Made by a program: the position numbers and the translations under genes | Assembly: GCA_015152465.1 (NCBI GenBank) | Contig: SUTX01000008.1 | Location: forward strand, 1-64,000 | Reading direction: 5' to 3' | Length of the DNA stretch: 64,000 nt | Source: Cyanobacteria bacterium SIG31 | GTDB taxonomy: Bacteria > Cyanobacteriota > Vampirovibrionia > Gastranaerophilales > Gastranaerophilaceae | The notes under the pieces: model-generated | Databases searched by the model: none | Told to the model about the DNA's origin: nothing | The model's input: only the letters and a program-made list of their open reading frames with translations | In this document: positions 33,764 to 41,291 of the stretch, piece after piece | Layout: every line of letters starts with the position of its first letter | Position numbering within the stretch: position 1 is the stretch's first letter

Positions 33764-33874
33764 ATAACTCTTTACAAGTTCTATTATGCCCGCTCAATAT
33801 AAAAAATCAAGTCTCTTTTTCTTATTAAAATAAAAACAAGACGCAAGTTTTTTATTTAGAAGTTTTAATTAAGC

Positions 33875-34753
33875 ATGCGCATTAGTCCAATAAATCAAAA
33901 CTACTCATATAAAACCAGTTTTAAAGGCTGTTTTAGCTCCGAGAGTTTACCTGTTGCTTTTAAAAATAAGAAACTCTGTAGTTACTTAATACATGAATCA
34001 GCTTTTTTTAGAGATTTAGATTTACTAGAGTTTACAATTAACCATCTTAAAAAGCTCAAAAAACCAGTATTAAATATTGTTTCTGGTGCTTGCTCTGAGG
34101 GGTTTGAACTCTTGAGCGCAAAAATGTTAGCCGAAAATGCTGGGCTAAAAGTTAATTGTATAGGCTTTGATTTAGGAGAAAACGCCATTCAAAAAGCTAA
34201 AAGTTTCAACTATAGCATACTTCTACCAAAAAAGGAGAGCGGATATGCAGATATGCCAGGTTTTTCTGACAGTTTTTTGGTTTTTAAAGATATCAAAAAC
34301 ATGAGTGAAAAGGAAAAAAAACTAAAAAGAATTTTTGATGAACATTTTGTAATAAATAATCATAACATTTATAAAACAAATGATTTTCTCATTTCACAAA
34401 AAACAAATGTTAGACTAAAAAAAGAACAACAGGAAAATGTAAAGTTTATTCTTGGCAACTTACTAGAAATGGATACATTTATTGAACCAAACACTGTTGA
34501 TGCATTATTTTTTAAAAACTCACTATATCACTTAACATATGGTGAAACAGATATGATACCAACTCACGAACTAAAAAATCTTCTTAATAGAGTTGCAAAA
34601 CAAATAAGCAAAGCTCTCAGTAAAAACGGCATTTTCATTCTTGGAAATTTACCACGAGATCACGAATTTATCGTAGGCAACGAAACTTACGAAGCCCTCG
34701 AAAAACAAGGATTAAAACCTATTTTCAATAAATATATTTGGATAAAAGAATAA
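33875..34753 (+). CDS. SFKG-tagged CheR-like SAM methyltransferase
   Basis: The 292-residue product starts MRISPINQNYSYKTSFKGCF, with the window-wide N-terminal tag. The rest resembles CheR-type methyltransferases: SGACSEGFELLSAKMLAEN (SAM motif I), CIGFDLGENAIQKAKS, FILGNLLEMDTFIEPNTVDALFFKNSLYHLT and ILGNLPRDHEF. CheR methylates chemoreceptor glutamates; the substrate here is unknown, and the CheR N-terminal helical domain is missing. There is no ribosome site. It is alone between the initiator tRNA and a non-coding segment. Confidence 0.7.
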   Translation: MRISPINQNYSYKTSFKGCFSSESLPVAFKNKKLCSYLIHESAFFRDLDLLEFTINHLKKLKKPVLNIVSGACSEGFELLSAKMLAENAGLKVNCIGFDLGENAIQKAKSFNYSILLPKKESGYADMPGFSDSFLVFKDIKNMSEKEKKLKRIFDEHFVINNHNIYKTNDFLISQKTNVRLKKEQQENVKFILGNLLEMDTFIEPNTVDALFFKNSLYHLTYGETDMIPTHELKNLLNRVAKQISKALSKNGIFILGNLPRDHEFIVGNETYEALEKQGLKPIFNKYIWIKE

Positions 34754-34787
34754 GGTTAGTATTAACTTTTGTAACAATATATACGTT

Positions 34788-34812
34788 GTATTGAAATTTT
34801 ATATTTCAATAC
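34788..34812 (+). terminator. Hairpin downstream of the CheR-like gene
   Basis: GTATTGAAAT and ATTTCAATAC form a perfect 10-bp stem with a 5-base loop 35 bases past the stop codon. It is AT-rich and lacks a T-run, so termination strength is uncertain. Confidence 0.5.
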
Positions 34813-34918
34813 GACTTTATATATAAGTAAGCATTAAATAAACACGAAACATAACACAACCTTTCATACAACCTACACACTAACCTTCTACACATGAGGA
34901 ATTAATGAAAAAGATTCC

Positions 34919-34950
34919 AAACCCAACTTTTCTAAGTCGGGTTTTTTTTT
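34919..34950 (+). terminator. Rho-independent terminator
   Basis: AAACCCAACTT and AAGTCGGGTTT form a stem followed by nine T residues. A small ORF with a GAGGA site (ATG 34905, 18 codons) runs through it, but its Phe codons come from the T-run, so I do not call it a gene. The transcript that ends here is unidentified. Confidence 0.8.
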
Positions 34951-35130
34951 GCGAATTTTAGCAAGTGTGACGACCGAACAAATTGAGGGCTAGTCAGGTC
35001 CCTATGAACAACTTGACAAAGTGCTGTTTTACGCAAGAAAAACATAAACGAAGTGTAAGAGTTATGAACCGCCAATATTTCAGGACGTGCGTTAGCTCGG
35101 AGTGAAGCTGTGTAGCACAAAACAACAATT
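34951..35130. other. Relatively GC-rich non-coding segment
   Basis: This segment is richer in G and C than the surrounding AT-rich DNA and has many short GTGCTG, GTGACGACC and GAGTGAAGCTGTG type words. Reading the minus strand gives a 62-codon ORF (34932-35120) with no ribosome site and no recognisable domain; I do not call it coding. It could be a repeated element or part of an RNA gene. It is followed by an AT-rich gap to 35235. Confidence 0.4.
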
Positions 35131-35235
35131 TAATAGTTTTTGGATTTAGATGTAAAAATGCTGTAATAATTATTTTGGAAGAAAAGGCGAATTACTATAA
35201 TAAAAATATCATTTTAAAACATTTAAAACAAACAG

Positions 35236-35261
35236 ATCCTGAATCAAGTTCAGGATGACAG
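35236..35261 (+). repeat. Palindromic repeat R1 (CCTGAA-N5-TTCAGG hairpin plus TGACA)
   Basis: ATCCTGAA (35236-35243), a 5-base loop, TTCAGGAT (35249-35256), then TGACA. It is one of three copies of the same 8-bp-stem hairpin around the PP-loop gene, which starts 12 bases after this copy. Confidence 0.85.
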
Positions 35262-35272
35262 TTGGAGGTAGA

Positions 35273-36055
35273 ATGAAAGAATACCATATTTTAAGCCTAT
35301 CCGGAGGAAAAGATTCTGCAGCTTTAGCTTTATATATAAAGAATAATTATCCCGATATACACAAAAAAATTCAATATTGTTTTTGTGATACAGAACTTGA
35401 AGTACCAGAAGTCTATGAATACTTAAATAAATTAGAGCTTTATTTAAATAAACCTATACTATATTTAAAACCAGAAGTTAGTTTTCAACATATCTATGAT
35501 ACTCGTAAAATTTTACCAAAGCCACAAAATCGTTGGTGCACTGTTGAGTTAAAAACTAAAACAATGCAAAAATTTATAAAAAATTTAACACCCTCAGAAG
35601 ATTGCATTATTAATTTATATATTGGCATTCGTGCTGATGAAACTCAAAGAACAAAAACAGCAACAAGTAATAATCCCAACATTAAAGAACAGTTCTTACT
35701 TGTAAAGGATGGATTAATTAAAAAGGATATTATTGATATTTTAAACAAATCAGGGATTGGACTCCCTCGTTATTTGGAATGGAAGTCTCGTTCAGGATGT
35801 TTTTTCTGTTTTTATCAATCAAAACTCGAATGGATTAATTTATATGAAAGACATCCTGATCTTTATAAAAAAGCTATGGATTATGAGTTTAAAAACTGTA
35901 AAGAAATTCGAAATGGTAGTTTTGGGTGGCGTTCAGATATTACACTTGAAGAAATGATAAAGCCTGCAAATATCAAAAAAATCAAAGAAAATTACGCTAA
36001 AATGAGTAATAAAAAAAACAAGGGAAACGCTGGTAGATTAATAGATTTAATTTAG
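35273..36055 (+). CDS. PAPS reductase-like PP-loop ATPase
   Basis: The start is ATG 35273 behind TTGGAGG; an earlier ATG at 35255 falls inside repeat R1. The 260-residue product has the PP-loop SLSGGKDSAALALY (residues 8-21) and CFCDTELEVPEVYEYL of the adenine-nucleotide alpha-hydrolase / PAPS reductase family. RWCTVELKTKTM and the Cys-rich RSGCFFCFYQSK are typical of phage- and defence-related members, not of cysteine-pathway CysH, and could bind an iron-sulfur cluster. The gene stands alone, bracketed by hairpin repeats, and may be mobile cargo. Confidence 0.78.
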   Translation: MKEYHILSLSGGKDSAALALYIKNNYPDIHKKIQYCFCDTELEVPEVYEYLNKLELYLNKPILYLKPEVSFQHIYDTRKILPKPQNRWCTVELKTKTMQKFIKNLTPSEDCIINLYIGIRADETQRTKTATSNNPNIKEQFLLVKDGLIKKDIIDILNKSGIGLPRYLEWKSRSGCFFCFYQSKLEWINLYERHPDLYKKAMDYEFKNCKEIRNGSFGWRSDITLEEMIKPANIKKIKENYAKMSNKKNKGNAGRLIDLI

Positions 36056-36058
36056 CTT

Positions 36059-36083
36059 TGTCATTCTGAACTTGATTCAGAAT
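36059..36083 (-). repeat. Palindromic repeat R2, inverted copy
   Basis: ATTCTGAA (36063-36070), a 5-base loop and TTCAGAAT (36076-36083), with TGTC in front, so the TGACA flank is on the minus strand, opposite to R1. It is 4 bases past the PP-loop stop. Confidence 0.85.
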
Positions 36084-36118
36084 CTTACAAGCTTCATAAA
36101 CAATTATCAGCAGGTTAG

Positions 36119-36143
36119 ACCCTGAAATAAATTCAGGGTGACA
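36119..36143 (+). repeat. Palindromic repeat R3
   Basis: ACCCTGAA (36119-36126), a 5-base loop and TTCAGGGT (36132-36139), followed by GACA. It ends 1 base before the stop codon of the convergent PLD gene and could act as its terminator. Confidence 0.85.
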
Positions 36144-36144
36144 T

Positions 36145-37335
36145 TTATTTTATTAATTTGTTTCTGTATTTAGGGGTTTTATATAACCATTCATCAGGTA
36201 TCAACTTCCACATTCTTTGAAAATTTCGTTCTACTTCTTTAGCAACTTTTTCATCATAAACAATTATCATATTTTCATCATTAACAAGTTCTGCTGTTGA
36301 TGTCCAATTTGTTGAACCTAAAGTTGCAATTTTGCCATCAAAAATAGCATTTTTTGAGTGAAGTTTTGAACGCCAATTCTCTATTTTTACAGGAACACCA
36401 GCTTCTCTTAATTTTTCGTGAGGAGCATATCCATCTCTAACAAAACTTCCATCAAGTATGATTTTTACATCAACTCCACGATTTTTCGCATCAATTAAGT
36501 CGTCAACAATTCTTTTATGAGTTAAATAATACATAGCAATATGTATTGATTTATTTGAGTTACAAATTAATGGTCTTATTTGATTAGTAAGGACCTCAGC
36601 TTTTGGAGAAAAATAGATTGAAACTAAAGTTTTACCTTTATTTAAAGAAATCTTTTCTGTATTATCTAATAAATCTTTTTCATTATGAAATTTATCTTGC
36701 AAATACATTTGCTCAAATTCTCTTGTATAGATATCAGCAACCTCAGATGATTTTATGGTAACTGCAGTATTTGCATTAAATGTCATACAAGCAGCCGAAA
36801 CATTGGTAGAACCTGTCCAGACATATTTATTATCAACAACAAAAAATTTGTCATGCATTAAAGCTTGTTTTGCACGAGTAAATTTATCATCTTGTTCTTG
36901 TTTAGCAATTGGCAAGTATTTATCATTTTTCACATCTTCAAAATATTTGAATAATAGATGTGAATCTTTATAGAAATTTAATTCATCTTTATCAACAATA
37001 CCTCTTATTTTAACTCCACGTTTTTGAGCTGATATTAATGCATTTAAAATAGCATCTTGTTCTTGAAGTCCATAAATTGCAAAATCAATATTTTTTTCTG
37101 ATGTTCTTATTAATTTCAATAAAGCTTTACAATTATCACTTTCGCAAGAATTTTGAGGATAATAATTTTTTTTAGGATTTGTAAAAGAAAGGTTAAAATC
37201 ATTTATATAATAAGCCTTTTTATAACCGTATTTATAATTTGGTACAAACTCTCTAGGTTTTTCATTCTCAAAAGAATAAACGCACCCAAGTGTTGTCATT
37301 AAAACCAAAAAAAATGCAAAACAAATCTTTTTCAT
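36145..37335 (-). CDS. Exported phospholipase D-like protein
   Basis: The product from ATG 37335 is 396 residues, with an N-terminal hydrophobic signal (MKKICFAFFLVLMTTLGC) whose Cys makes a poor lipobox. Two PLD half-sites are present: LMHDKFFVVDNKYVWTGSTN (about residues 160-180) and KLHSKNAIFDGKIATLGSTNWT (about 335-356), each with the H-x-K pattern. PLD-family enzymes cleave phosphodiesters in lipids or nucleic acids. A GTG six codons upstream would spoil the signal. TATAAT lies at 37342-37347 on the minus strand, predicting a leaderless mRNA. Confidence 0.85.
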   Translation of the reverse strand: MKKICFAFFLVLMTTLGCVYSFENEKPREFVPNYKYGYKKAYYINDFNLSFTNPKKNYYPQNSCESDNCKALLKLIRTSEKNIDFAIYGLQEQDAILNALISAQKRGVKIRGIVDKDELNFYKDSHLLFKYFEDVKNDKYLPIAKQEQDDKFTRAKQALMHDKFFVVDNKYVWTGSTNVSAACMTFNANTAVTIKSSEVADIYTREFEQMYLQDKFHNEKDLLDNTEKISLNKGKTLVSIYFSPKAEVLTNQIRPLICNSNKSIHIAMYYLTHKRIVDDLIDAKNRGVDVKIILDGSFVRDGYAPHEKLREAGVPVKIENWRSKLHSKNAIFDGKIATLGSTNWTSTAELVNDENMIIVYDEKVAKEVERNFQRMWKLIPDEWLYKTPKYRNKLIK

Positions 37336-37364
37336 AAAAAAATTATAAACCACTTCCTACAAAA

Positions 37365-37392
37365 TTGATAGTTTGTTTTTTTATGCTAAAAT
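37365..37392 (+). promoter_or_regulatory. Promoter of dnaG-rpoD
   Basis: TTGATA (37365-37370), a 16-base spacer and TAAAAT (37387-37392). The predicted start lies at about 37399-37400, on the proposed dnaG ATG. Confidence 0.55.
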
Positions 37393-37399
37393 GTTCTAT

Positions 37400-39277
37400 A
37401 TGGTAGTTGCAAATTCGTTTGACGAAGTTATATCACTTATCAAAGACAGGCTGGATATAGTAGACGTTGTATCACAATATGTTGTGCTTAAAAAAACTGG
37501 CGCAAACTATTGGGGCATATGTCCGTTTCATAATGATACAAAACCATCAATGTCAGTCAGCCCAACTAAAGGTATTTATAAATGCTTCTCTTGTGGAACC
37601 GGCGGAGATGCATTAAATTTTCTTGTGCGTATTCAAAATAGAGAGTACAAAGATGTAATTTTAGAGCTTGCTGATAAATTTGGTATAGAAATGCCGAAGA
37701 AGTTTGCGCAGAGTAACGAAAACAAAAACCAAAAAATAGAAATGCTAAAAGCCTGTGAAAAAGCAGCTAAATTCTATAATCTACAGCTTAAAACAGCAAG
37801 TGATGCAAACAAAGCAAATTCTGCTTTTAAAACTCGTGGAATAACTGAAGATATCATCTCTAAGTTTACTCTAGGTTGGGCTCCAGATAAATATGATCTT
37901 TTATACAAGGAATTATCAAAAGAATTTAAAGATGATATTTTAGAGAAAGCTGGGCTTATCCTAAAATCAAATAAAGGCGGTTGGATTGATAGATTTAGAA
38001 ACCGAATAATCATCCCTATACAAAATGAAAATGGAGATTTCGTAGCTTTCGGAGCTCGTGCAGTTGACAAAGACCAAAATCCTAAATACTTGAATTCATC
38101 AGATTCACTAATATACAACAAAAGTAAAATTTTGTTCGGGCTTAATTCTGCCAAAGATGCAATTAAGAGCGAAGATTCTGTTGTTATCATGGAGGGTTAT
38201 TTTGATGTAATCTCTGCTCAAGCAAACGGCATAGAAAATGCAGTAGCCTCTTGTGGTACAGCAATGACCGCAGAACATGTAAAACTTATTTCAAGATACA
38301 CAAAATCAAGGAGAATTTTCCTTTCTTTTGATACAGATAAAGCCGGCATTAACGCAACAAAACGTGGCAGCGAAGTAATAAAAGAAACATTATCCACTCT
38401 AGGTAATATTAAACAGTTTGACGAAAGCCATATTTCTTCTACAGAAGACAAATATGCTTGCGAAATAAGAGTAATTTCACCGCCTCAAGGAAAAGATCCA
38501 GACGAATTCATTCGTACAATGGGTGGCGATGCATTTAAAGAATTCGTTAAAGATGCACCTTTATTAATTGATTTTCTCTTAAACAATATTCTTAGAGAAA
38601 AAAGTTCTGCTAAAACACCACAAGAAAAAGCTGAGTTGGTTACACAAATAATTGAAATATTAAAAGATGTAAATAACAAAATAATTCAATCAGAATATGT
38701 AAAAATGGTTTCTTCGGTTCTAGAGATAGATGAGAATGCAATGCTCAAAGAACTCAACAAATACAACGATTACCAACAACCAACTTATAATACACATAAA
38801 AAAGTTGTAACAAATTCTTCACAATTTGAAATCAAAGCGCAAAAAAATTTATTGAGCGTTTTTCTGTCAAACAACAGTTCAAATAACTACCAAAAATTAA
38901 AAGAATTGTTACCTCAAGATATTATTCAAGATGAAACATTAATAATTGTAAAAAATACAATTGACAAATTAGCTTGTACAGTAAATAATGTTAGCGAATT
39001 GACAAGAGATTTGTATACAGAATTCATTGAGGATAATAACTTAACACAAATACTAACTGATTTAATAGACATGTCTGAGGCATTTAACGCTTTAGAAGAA
39101 GATGATTTAGAACAAGCAGTTAGAGAAAATATATCAAGACTAAAAAGGTGCTATAACGAACCTGAATCAGAAAAAATTCGTAAACAATACCGAGAAGTTA
39201 ATAGTGACGATTTAGAAGCCCTAAAATTACAAGTACAACTTAGAGATAAAATAAATTTAAGGACTGGAGATAAATAA
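37400..39277 (+). CDS. dnaG: DNA primase DnaG
   Basis: DnaG makes RNA primers at the replication fork. The CHC2 zinc domain is complete: CPFHNDTKPSMSVSPTKGIYKCFSCGTGGD (written as separate pieces, about residues 38-67). The TOPRIM catalytic core has VIMEGYFDVISAQANGI and LSFDTDKAG. The C-terminal helicase-binding region is Asn/Lys-rich. I start at ATG 37400 (MVVANSFDEVISLIKDRLDI); a TTG frame start at 37373 and an ATG at 37391 lie on the promoter. Product 625 aa. The rpoD ATG follows its stop directly. Confidence 0.94.
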   Translation: MVVANSFDEVISLIKDRLDIVDVVSQYVVLKKTGANYWGICPFHNDTKPSMSVSPTKGIYKCFSCGTGGDALNFLVRIQNREYKDVILELADKFGIEMPKKFAQSNENKNQKIEMLKACEKAAKFYNLQLKTASDANKANSAFKTRGITEDIISKFTLGWAPDKYDLLYKELSKEFKDDILEKAGLILKSNKGGWIDRFRNRIIIPIQNENGDFVAFGARAVDKDQNPKYLNSSDSLIYNKSKILFGLNSAKDAIKSEDSVVIMEGYFDVISAQANGIENAVASCGTAMTAEHVKLISRYTKSRRIFLSFDTDKAGINATKRGSEVIKETLSTLGNIKQFDESHISSTEDKYACEIRVISPPQGKDPDEFIRTMGGDAFKEFVKDAPLLIDFLLNNILREKSSAKTPQEKAELVTQIIEILKDVNNKIIQSEYVKMVSSVLEIDENAMLKELNKYNDYQQPTYNTHKKVVTNSSQFEIKAQKNLLSVFLSNNSSNNYQKLKELLPQDIIQDETLIIVKNTIDKLACTVNNVSELTRDLYTEFIEDNNLTQILTDLIDMSEAFNALEEDDLEQAVRENISRLKRCYNEPESEKIRKQYREVNSDDLEALKLQVQLRDKINLRTGDK

Positions 39278-40369
39278 ATGACCCAAAAAAGAAATTCAAG
39301 ATCATCAGTAATCAGCATGGAAGATGAAAATATTGATTTACTAGATTTCGATGCGGACAAAGATGAAGACGGCGCTGATTACATAGAAACAGATTTGGGC
39401 ACTGATAATATCGAAGATATTATCGAAACCTCAAAACTAAGTGGCGTAAAAAGTGAAGACTTTTATATGATGGACTCTGATGATTCTGATGACGATTCAG
39501 ATTTAAGCACAGAAGTACCAAAAGGTATAGCAGTAGAAGACCCCGTAAGACTTTATTTGCGTGAAATAGGACGCATTAAACTTCTATCTACAAGTGAAGA
39601 AATTGAACTTGCTCGCAAAATTATGCAAGGTGGTACTCCTGGAGCTATTGCAAAAAGAAAATTAGTTCAAGCAAACCTAAGACTTGTTGTAAGTATAGCT
39701 AAGAAATATGTAGGTCGTGGCATGCTTTTCTTAGACCTTATTCAAGAAGGCAACTTAGGTCTTATTCGTGCCGCTGAAAAATTTGACCACGAAAGAGGTT
39801 TTAAGTTCTCAACTTATGCAACGTGGTGGATTAGACAAGCAATCACAAGAGCTATTGCGGACCAAGCTAGAACAATTCGTATACCAGTTCACATGGTAGA
39901 AACTATTAATAAACTTAAAAAAGTTACTCGCAGATTAGCTCAAGAGCTATCTAGAAAACCTACCGAAGAAGAATTAGCAGTTGAAATGGGCGTTTCTATT
40001 TCTAAATTAAGAGAAATCGTTAAAATCGCTCAAGAGCCTCTATCTTTAGAAACTCCTATCGGTAAAGAAGAAGACTCAAGATTAGGTGATTTTATTGAAG
40101 ATAAAGAAGCAGATGCACCAATTAAAACCGTTGCATCAGAACTTCTTAGAGAAGACCTTGCTGAAGTTCTTTGCACACTTTCTCCTAGAGAAAGAGATGT
40201 TTTAAGATTACGTTTCGGTATGGATGACGGTCGCCAAAGAACATTAGAAGAAGTTGGGCAACTTTTCGGTGTTACTCGTGAACGTATCAGACAAATTGAA
40301 GCTAAAGCGTTAAGAAAACTTAGACATCCAAATAGAAGTAAACGCTTAAGAGAATATGTAGAAAATTAA
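39278..40369 (+). CDS. rpoD: Primary sigma factor, sigma-70 family (RpoD/SigA)
   Basis: The 363-residue product has an acidic N-terminus (Asp/Glu-rich, about 1-85), then regions 1.2 to 4.2: [16 protein letters not shown], the region-2 core [20 protein letters not shown] and [20 protein letters not shown], and region 4 [45 protein letters not shown]. This is a group-1 (housekeeping) sigma. It is read through from dnaG, the usual dnaG-rpoD order, and ends at a strong terminator. Confidence 0.96.
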   Translation: MTQKRNSRSSVISMEDENIDLLDFDADKDEDGADYIETDLGTDNIEDIIETSKLSGVKSEDFYMMDSDDSDDDSDLSTEVPKGIAVEDPVRLYLREIGRIKLLSTSEEIELARKIMQGGTPGAIAKRKLVQANLRLVVSIAKKYVGRGMLFLDLIQEGNLGLIRAAEKFDHERGFKFSTYATWWIRQAITRAIADQARTIRIPVHMVETINKLKKVTRRLAQELSRKPTEEELAVEMGVSISKLREIVKIAQEPLSLETPIGKEEDSRLGDFIEDKEADAPIKTVASELLREDLAEVLCTLSPRERDVLRLRFGMDDGRQRTLEEVGQLFGVTRERIRQIEAKALRKLRHPNRSKRLREYVEN

Positions 40370-40371
40370 TT

Positions 40372-40405
40372 AAAAAAAAGAGTCAAACATTTGACTCTTT
40401 TTTTT
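40372..40405 (+). terminator. Terminator of dnaG-rpoD
   Basis: AAAAAAAAGAGTCAAA and TTTGACTCTTTTTTTT form a 16-bp perfect stem with a 2-base loop, 3 bases past the rpoD stop. Its right arm contains the -35 element of the next promoter. Confidence 0.92.
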
Positions 40406-40419
40406 AATTTTGATATAAT
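40391..40419 (+). promoter_or_regulatory. Strong promoter of the aromatic leader peptide
   Basis: TTGACT (40391-40396), 17 bases, then TATAAT (40414-40419) with the TG of an extended -10 at 40411-40412. It is the best sigma-70 promoter in the window and overlaps the rpoD terminator, so the two signals are fused. Confidence 0.8.
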
Positions 40420-40446
40420 CGTCCTAATGAATTTTTGAGGAGAAAA

Positions 40447-40530
40447 ATGAAATTTACATTCGATTCAATAAAAAAGAGAGATTTTTGGTATGCAGATTTT
40501 GCATTTAATATTTATTTTTTGAAAAGCTGA
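40447..40530 (+). CDS. Aromatic-rich 27-residue leader peptide
   Basis: A short ORF starts at ATG 40447 with GAGGAG (40437-40442) correctly spaced and ends at TGA 40530. Of 27 residues, six are Phe (3, 5, 13, 18, 20, 24), two Tyr (15, 23) and one Trp (14); F-W-Y are consecutive at 13-15. The stop lies inside the left arm of a terminator. This is the layout of a transcription-attenuation leader such as pheL or pheM. It is too short for usual gene finders. A dual-function small RNA is another possibility. Confidence 0.65.
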   Translation: MKFTFDSIKKRDFWYADFAFNIYFLKS

Positions 40531-40553
40531 GATTCATTCTCAGCTTTTCTTTT
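40522..40553 (+). terminator. Leader terminator / possible attenuator
   Basis: AAAAGCTGAGA (40522-40532), a 5-base loop and TCTCAGCTTTT (40538-40548), then CTTTT. The left arm covers the leader stop codon, so a ribosome at the stop would mask it. The tagged gene starts 27 bases further on. Confidence 0.8.
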
Positions 40554-40579
40554 ATATAAAAGTTTTCAAAGGAGGATTC

Positions 40580-40966
40580 GTGAACATAAAAGCAATTAAC
40601 CAAACAAATTCATTCAAAGGATTATGGGGAGAAACAAAAAAGATTAATAAAGTAACTCAAAATGAATTACATACAGATATATACAGTTATACAAACAAAG
40701 ATTATTATCCATTTGCCGATGAGCATTTGGAATCTTTAAATAAAATTATAAAAGATTTTTCTACATACAATACCACAATACTTGACGAAAAAAACATTTA
40801 TAGGCTTCATTCCGGCACAAATATATCTGTAAAATCTTTTTTATATTTCACCAAAAAACAGTGGTTAAAATATATTGAAGGTAGGCTCCCAATAGGCAGT
40901 GTTGAGCTGAACTTCATTGAAAAAAACTTAAAAAAATTACACTTGGAAAAATATTTAAAAGTTTAA
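40580..40966 (+). CDS. SFKG-tagged small protein, unknown function
   Basis: The product is 128 residues from GTG 40580 with an ideal AAAGGAGG site. It starts MNIKAINQTNSFKGLWGETK, the N-terminal tag of the window. The rest is Lys/Asn/Tyr-rich with EKNIYRLHSGTNISVKSFLYF in the middle and a basic C-terminus. I see no known domain. It lies behind the aromatic leader and its terminator, so expression would need read-through or a second promoter. It meets the convergent Cys-rich gene end to end. Confidence 0.7.
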   Translation: MNIKAINQTNSFKGLWGETKKINKVTQNELHTDIYSYTNKDYYPFADEHLESLNKIIKDFSTYNTTILDEKNIYRLHSGTNISVKSFLYFTKKQWLKYIEGRLPIGSVELNFIEKNLKKLHLEKYLKV

Positions 40967-41224
40967 TTATTTTAAAAAACTAAAAGCAACAACTTTATCT
41001 AAATTAATATGTAGCCAATCATAGTTGCTTTCATATTCACATTCACAACCAAAGACATCCTCAACATTGCAGAGTTTAACATTAGTTAAATTAACACAAT
41101 TTTCCTTATTGCAATCACTACACTCATAAACGTCACCTATAATTTGGTAATGATTCGTCAACAAAAGAACTCTATTTGTTTCACTTTTTTTCATTATTTT
41201 TTTAAAATTTTCTATTTTATTCAT
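40967..41224 (-). CDS. Small Cys-rich protein, possibly Sm-like
   Basis: The 85-residue product has Cys in CSDCNKENC (about 35-43), LCNVEDVFGCECEY (about 51-64). The strand pattern NRVLLLTNHYQIIGDVYE ... VNLTNVKLCNVEDVFG ... DKVVAFSFL resembles an Sm/Hfq-type beta-barrel, with a Cys-rich insert. That is a weak structural guess. RBS is TAGGAG. The stop abuts the convergent tagged gene at 40966. Confidence 0.5.
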   Translation of the reverse strand: MNKIENFKKIMKKSETNRVLLLTNHYQIIGDVYECSDCNKENCVNLTNVKLCNVEDVFGCECEYESNYDWLHINLDKVVAFSFLK

Positions 41225-41291
41225 AAACTTAAACTCCTATTACTAAAAATAGGATTTCATGAAAAAACAAAATAGACTACTGCCCACAAGA

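Noticed and set aside
34905..34961. 18-codon ORF with a GAGGA site, four Phe, running through a terminator
   Set aside because: The terminator T-run itself makes several of the Phe codons and no gene follows within range on that strand, so it is not convincing as an attenuator leader.
34932..35120. 62-codon minus-strand ORF
   Set aside because: No ribosome site and no domain, and it covers a terminator and a segment of unusual composition; treated as non-coding.
35236..36143. Repeats R1-R3 as phage attachment sites or a CRISPR
   Set aside because: They are hairpins with variable stem ends and irregular spacing, and there is no integrase or cas gene nearby.
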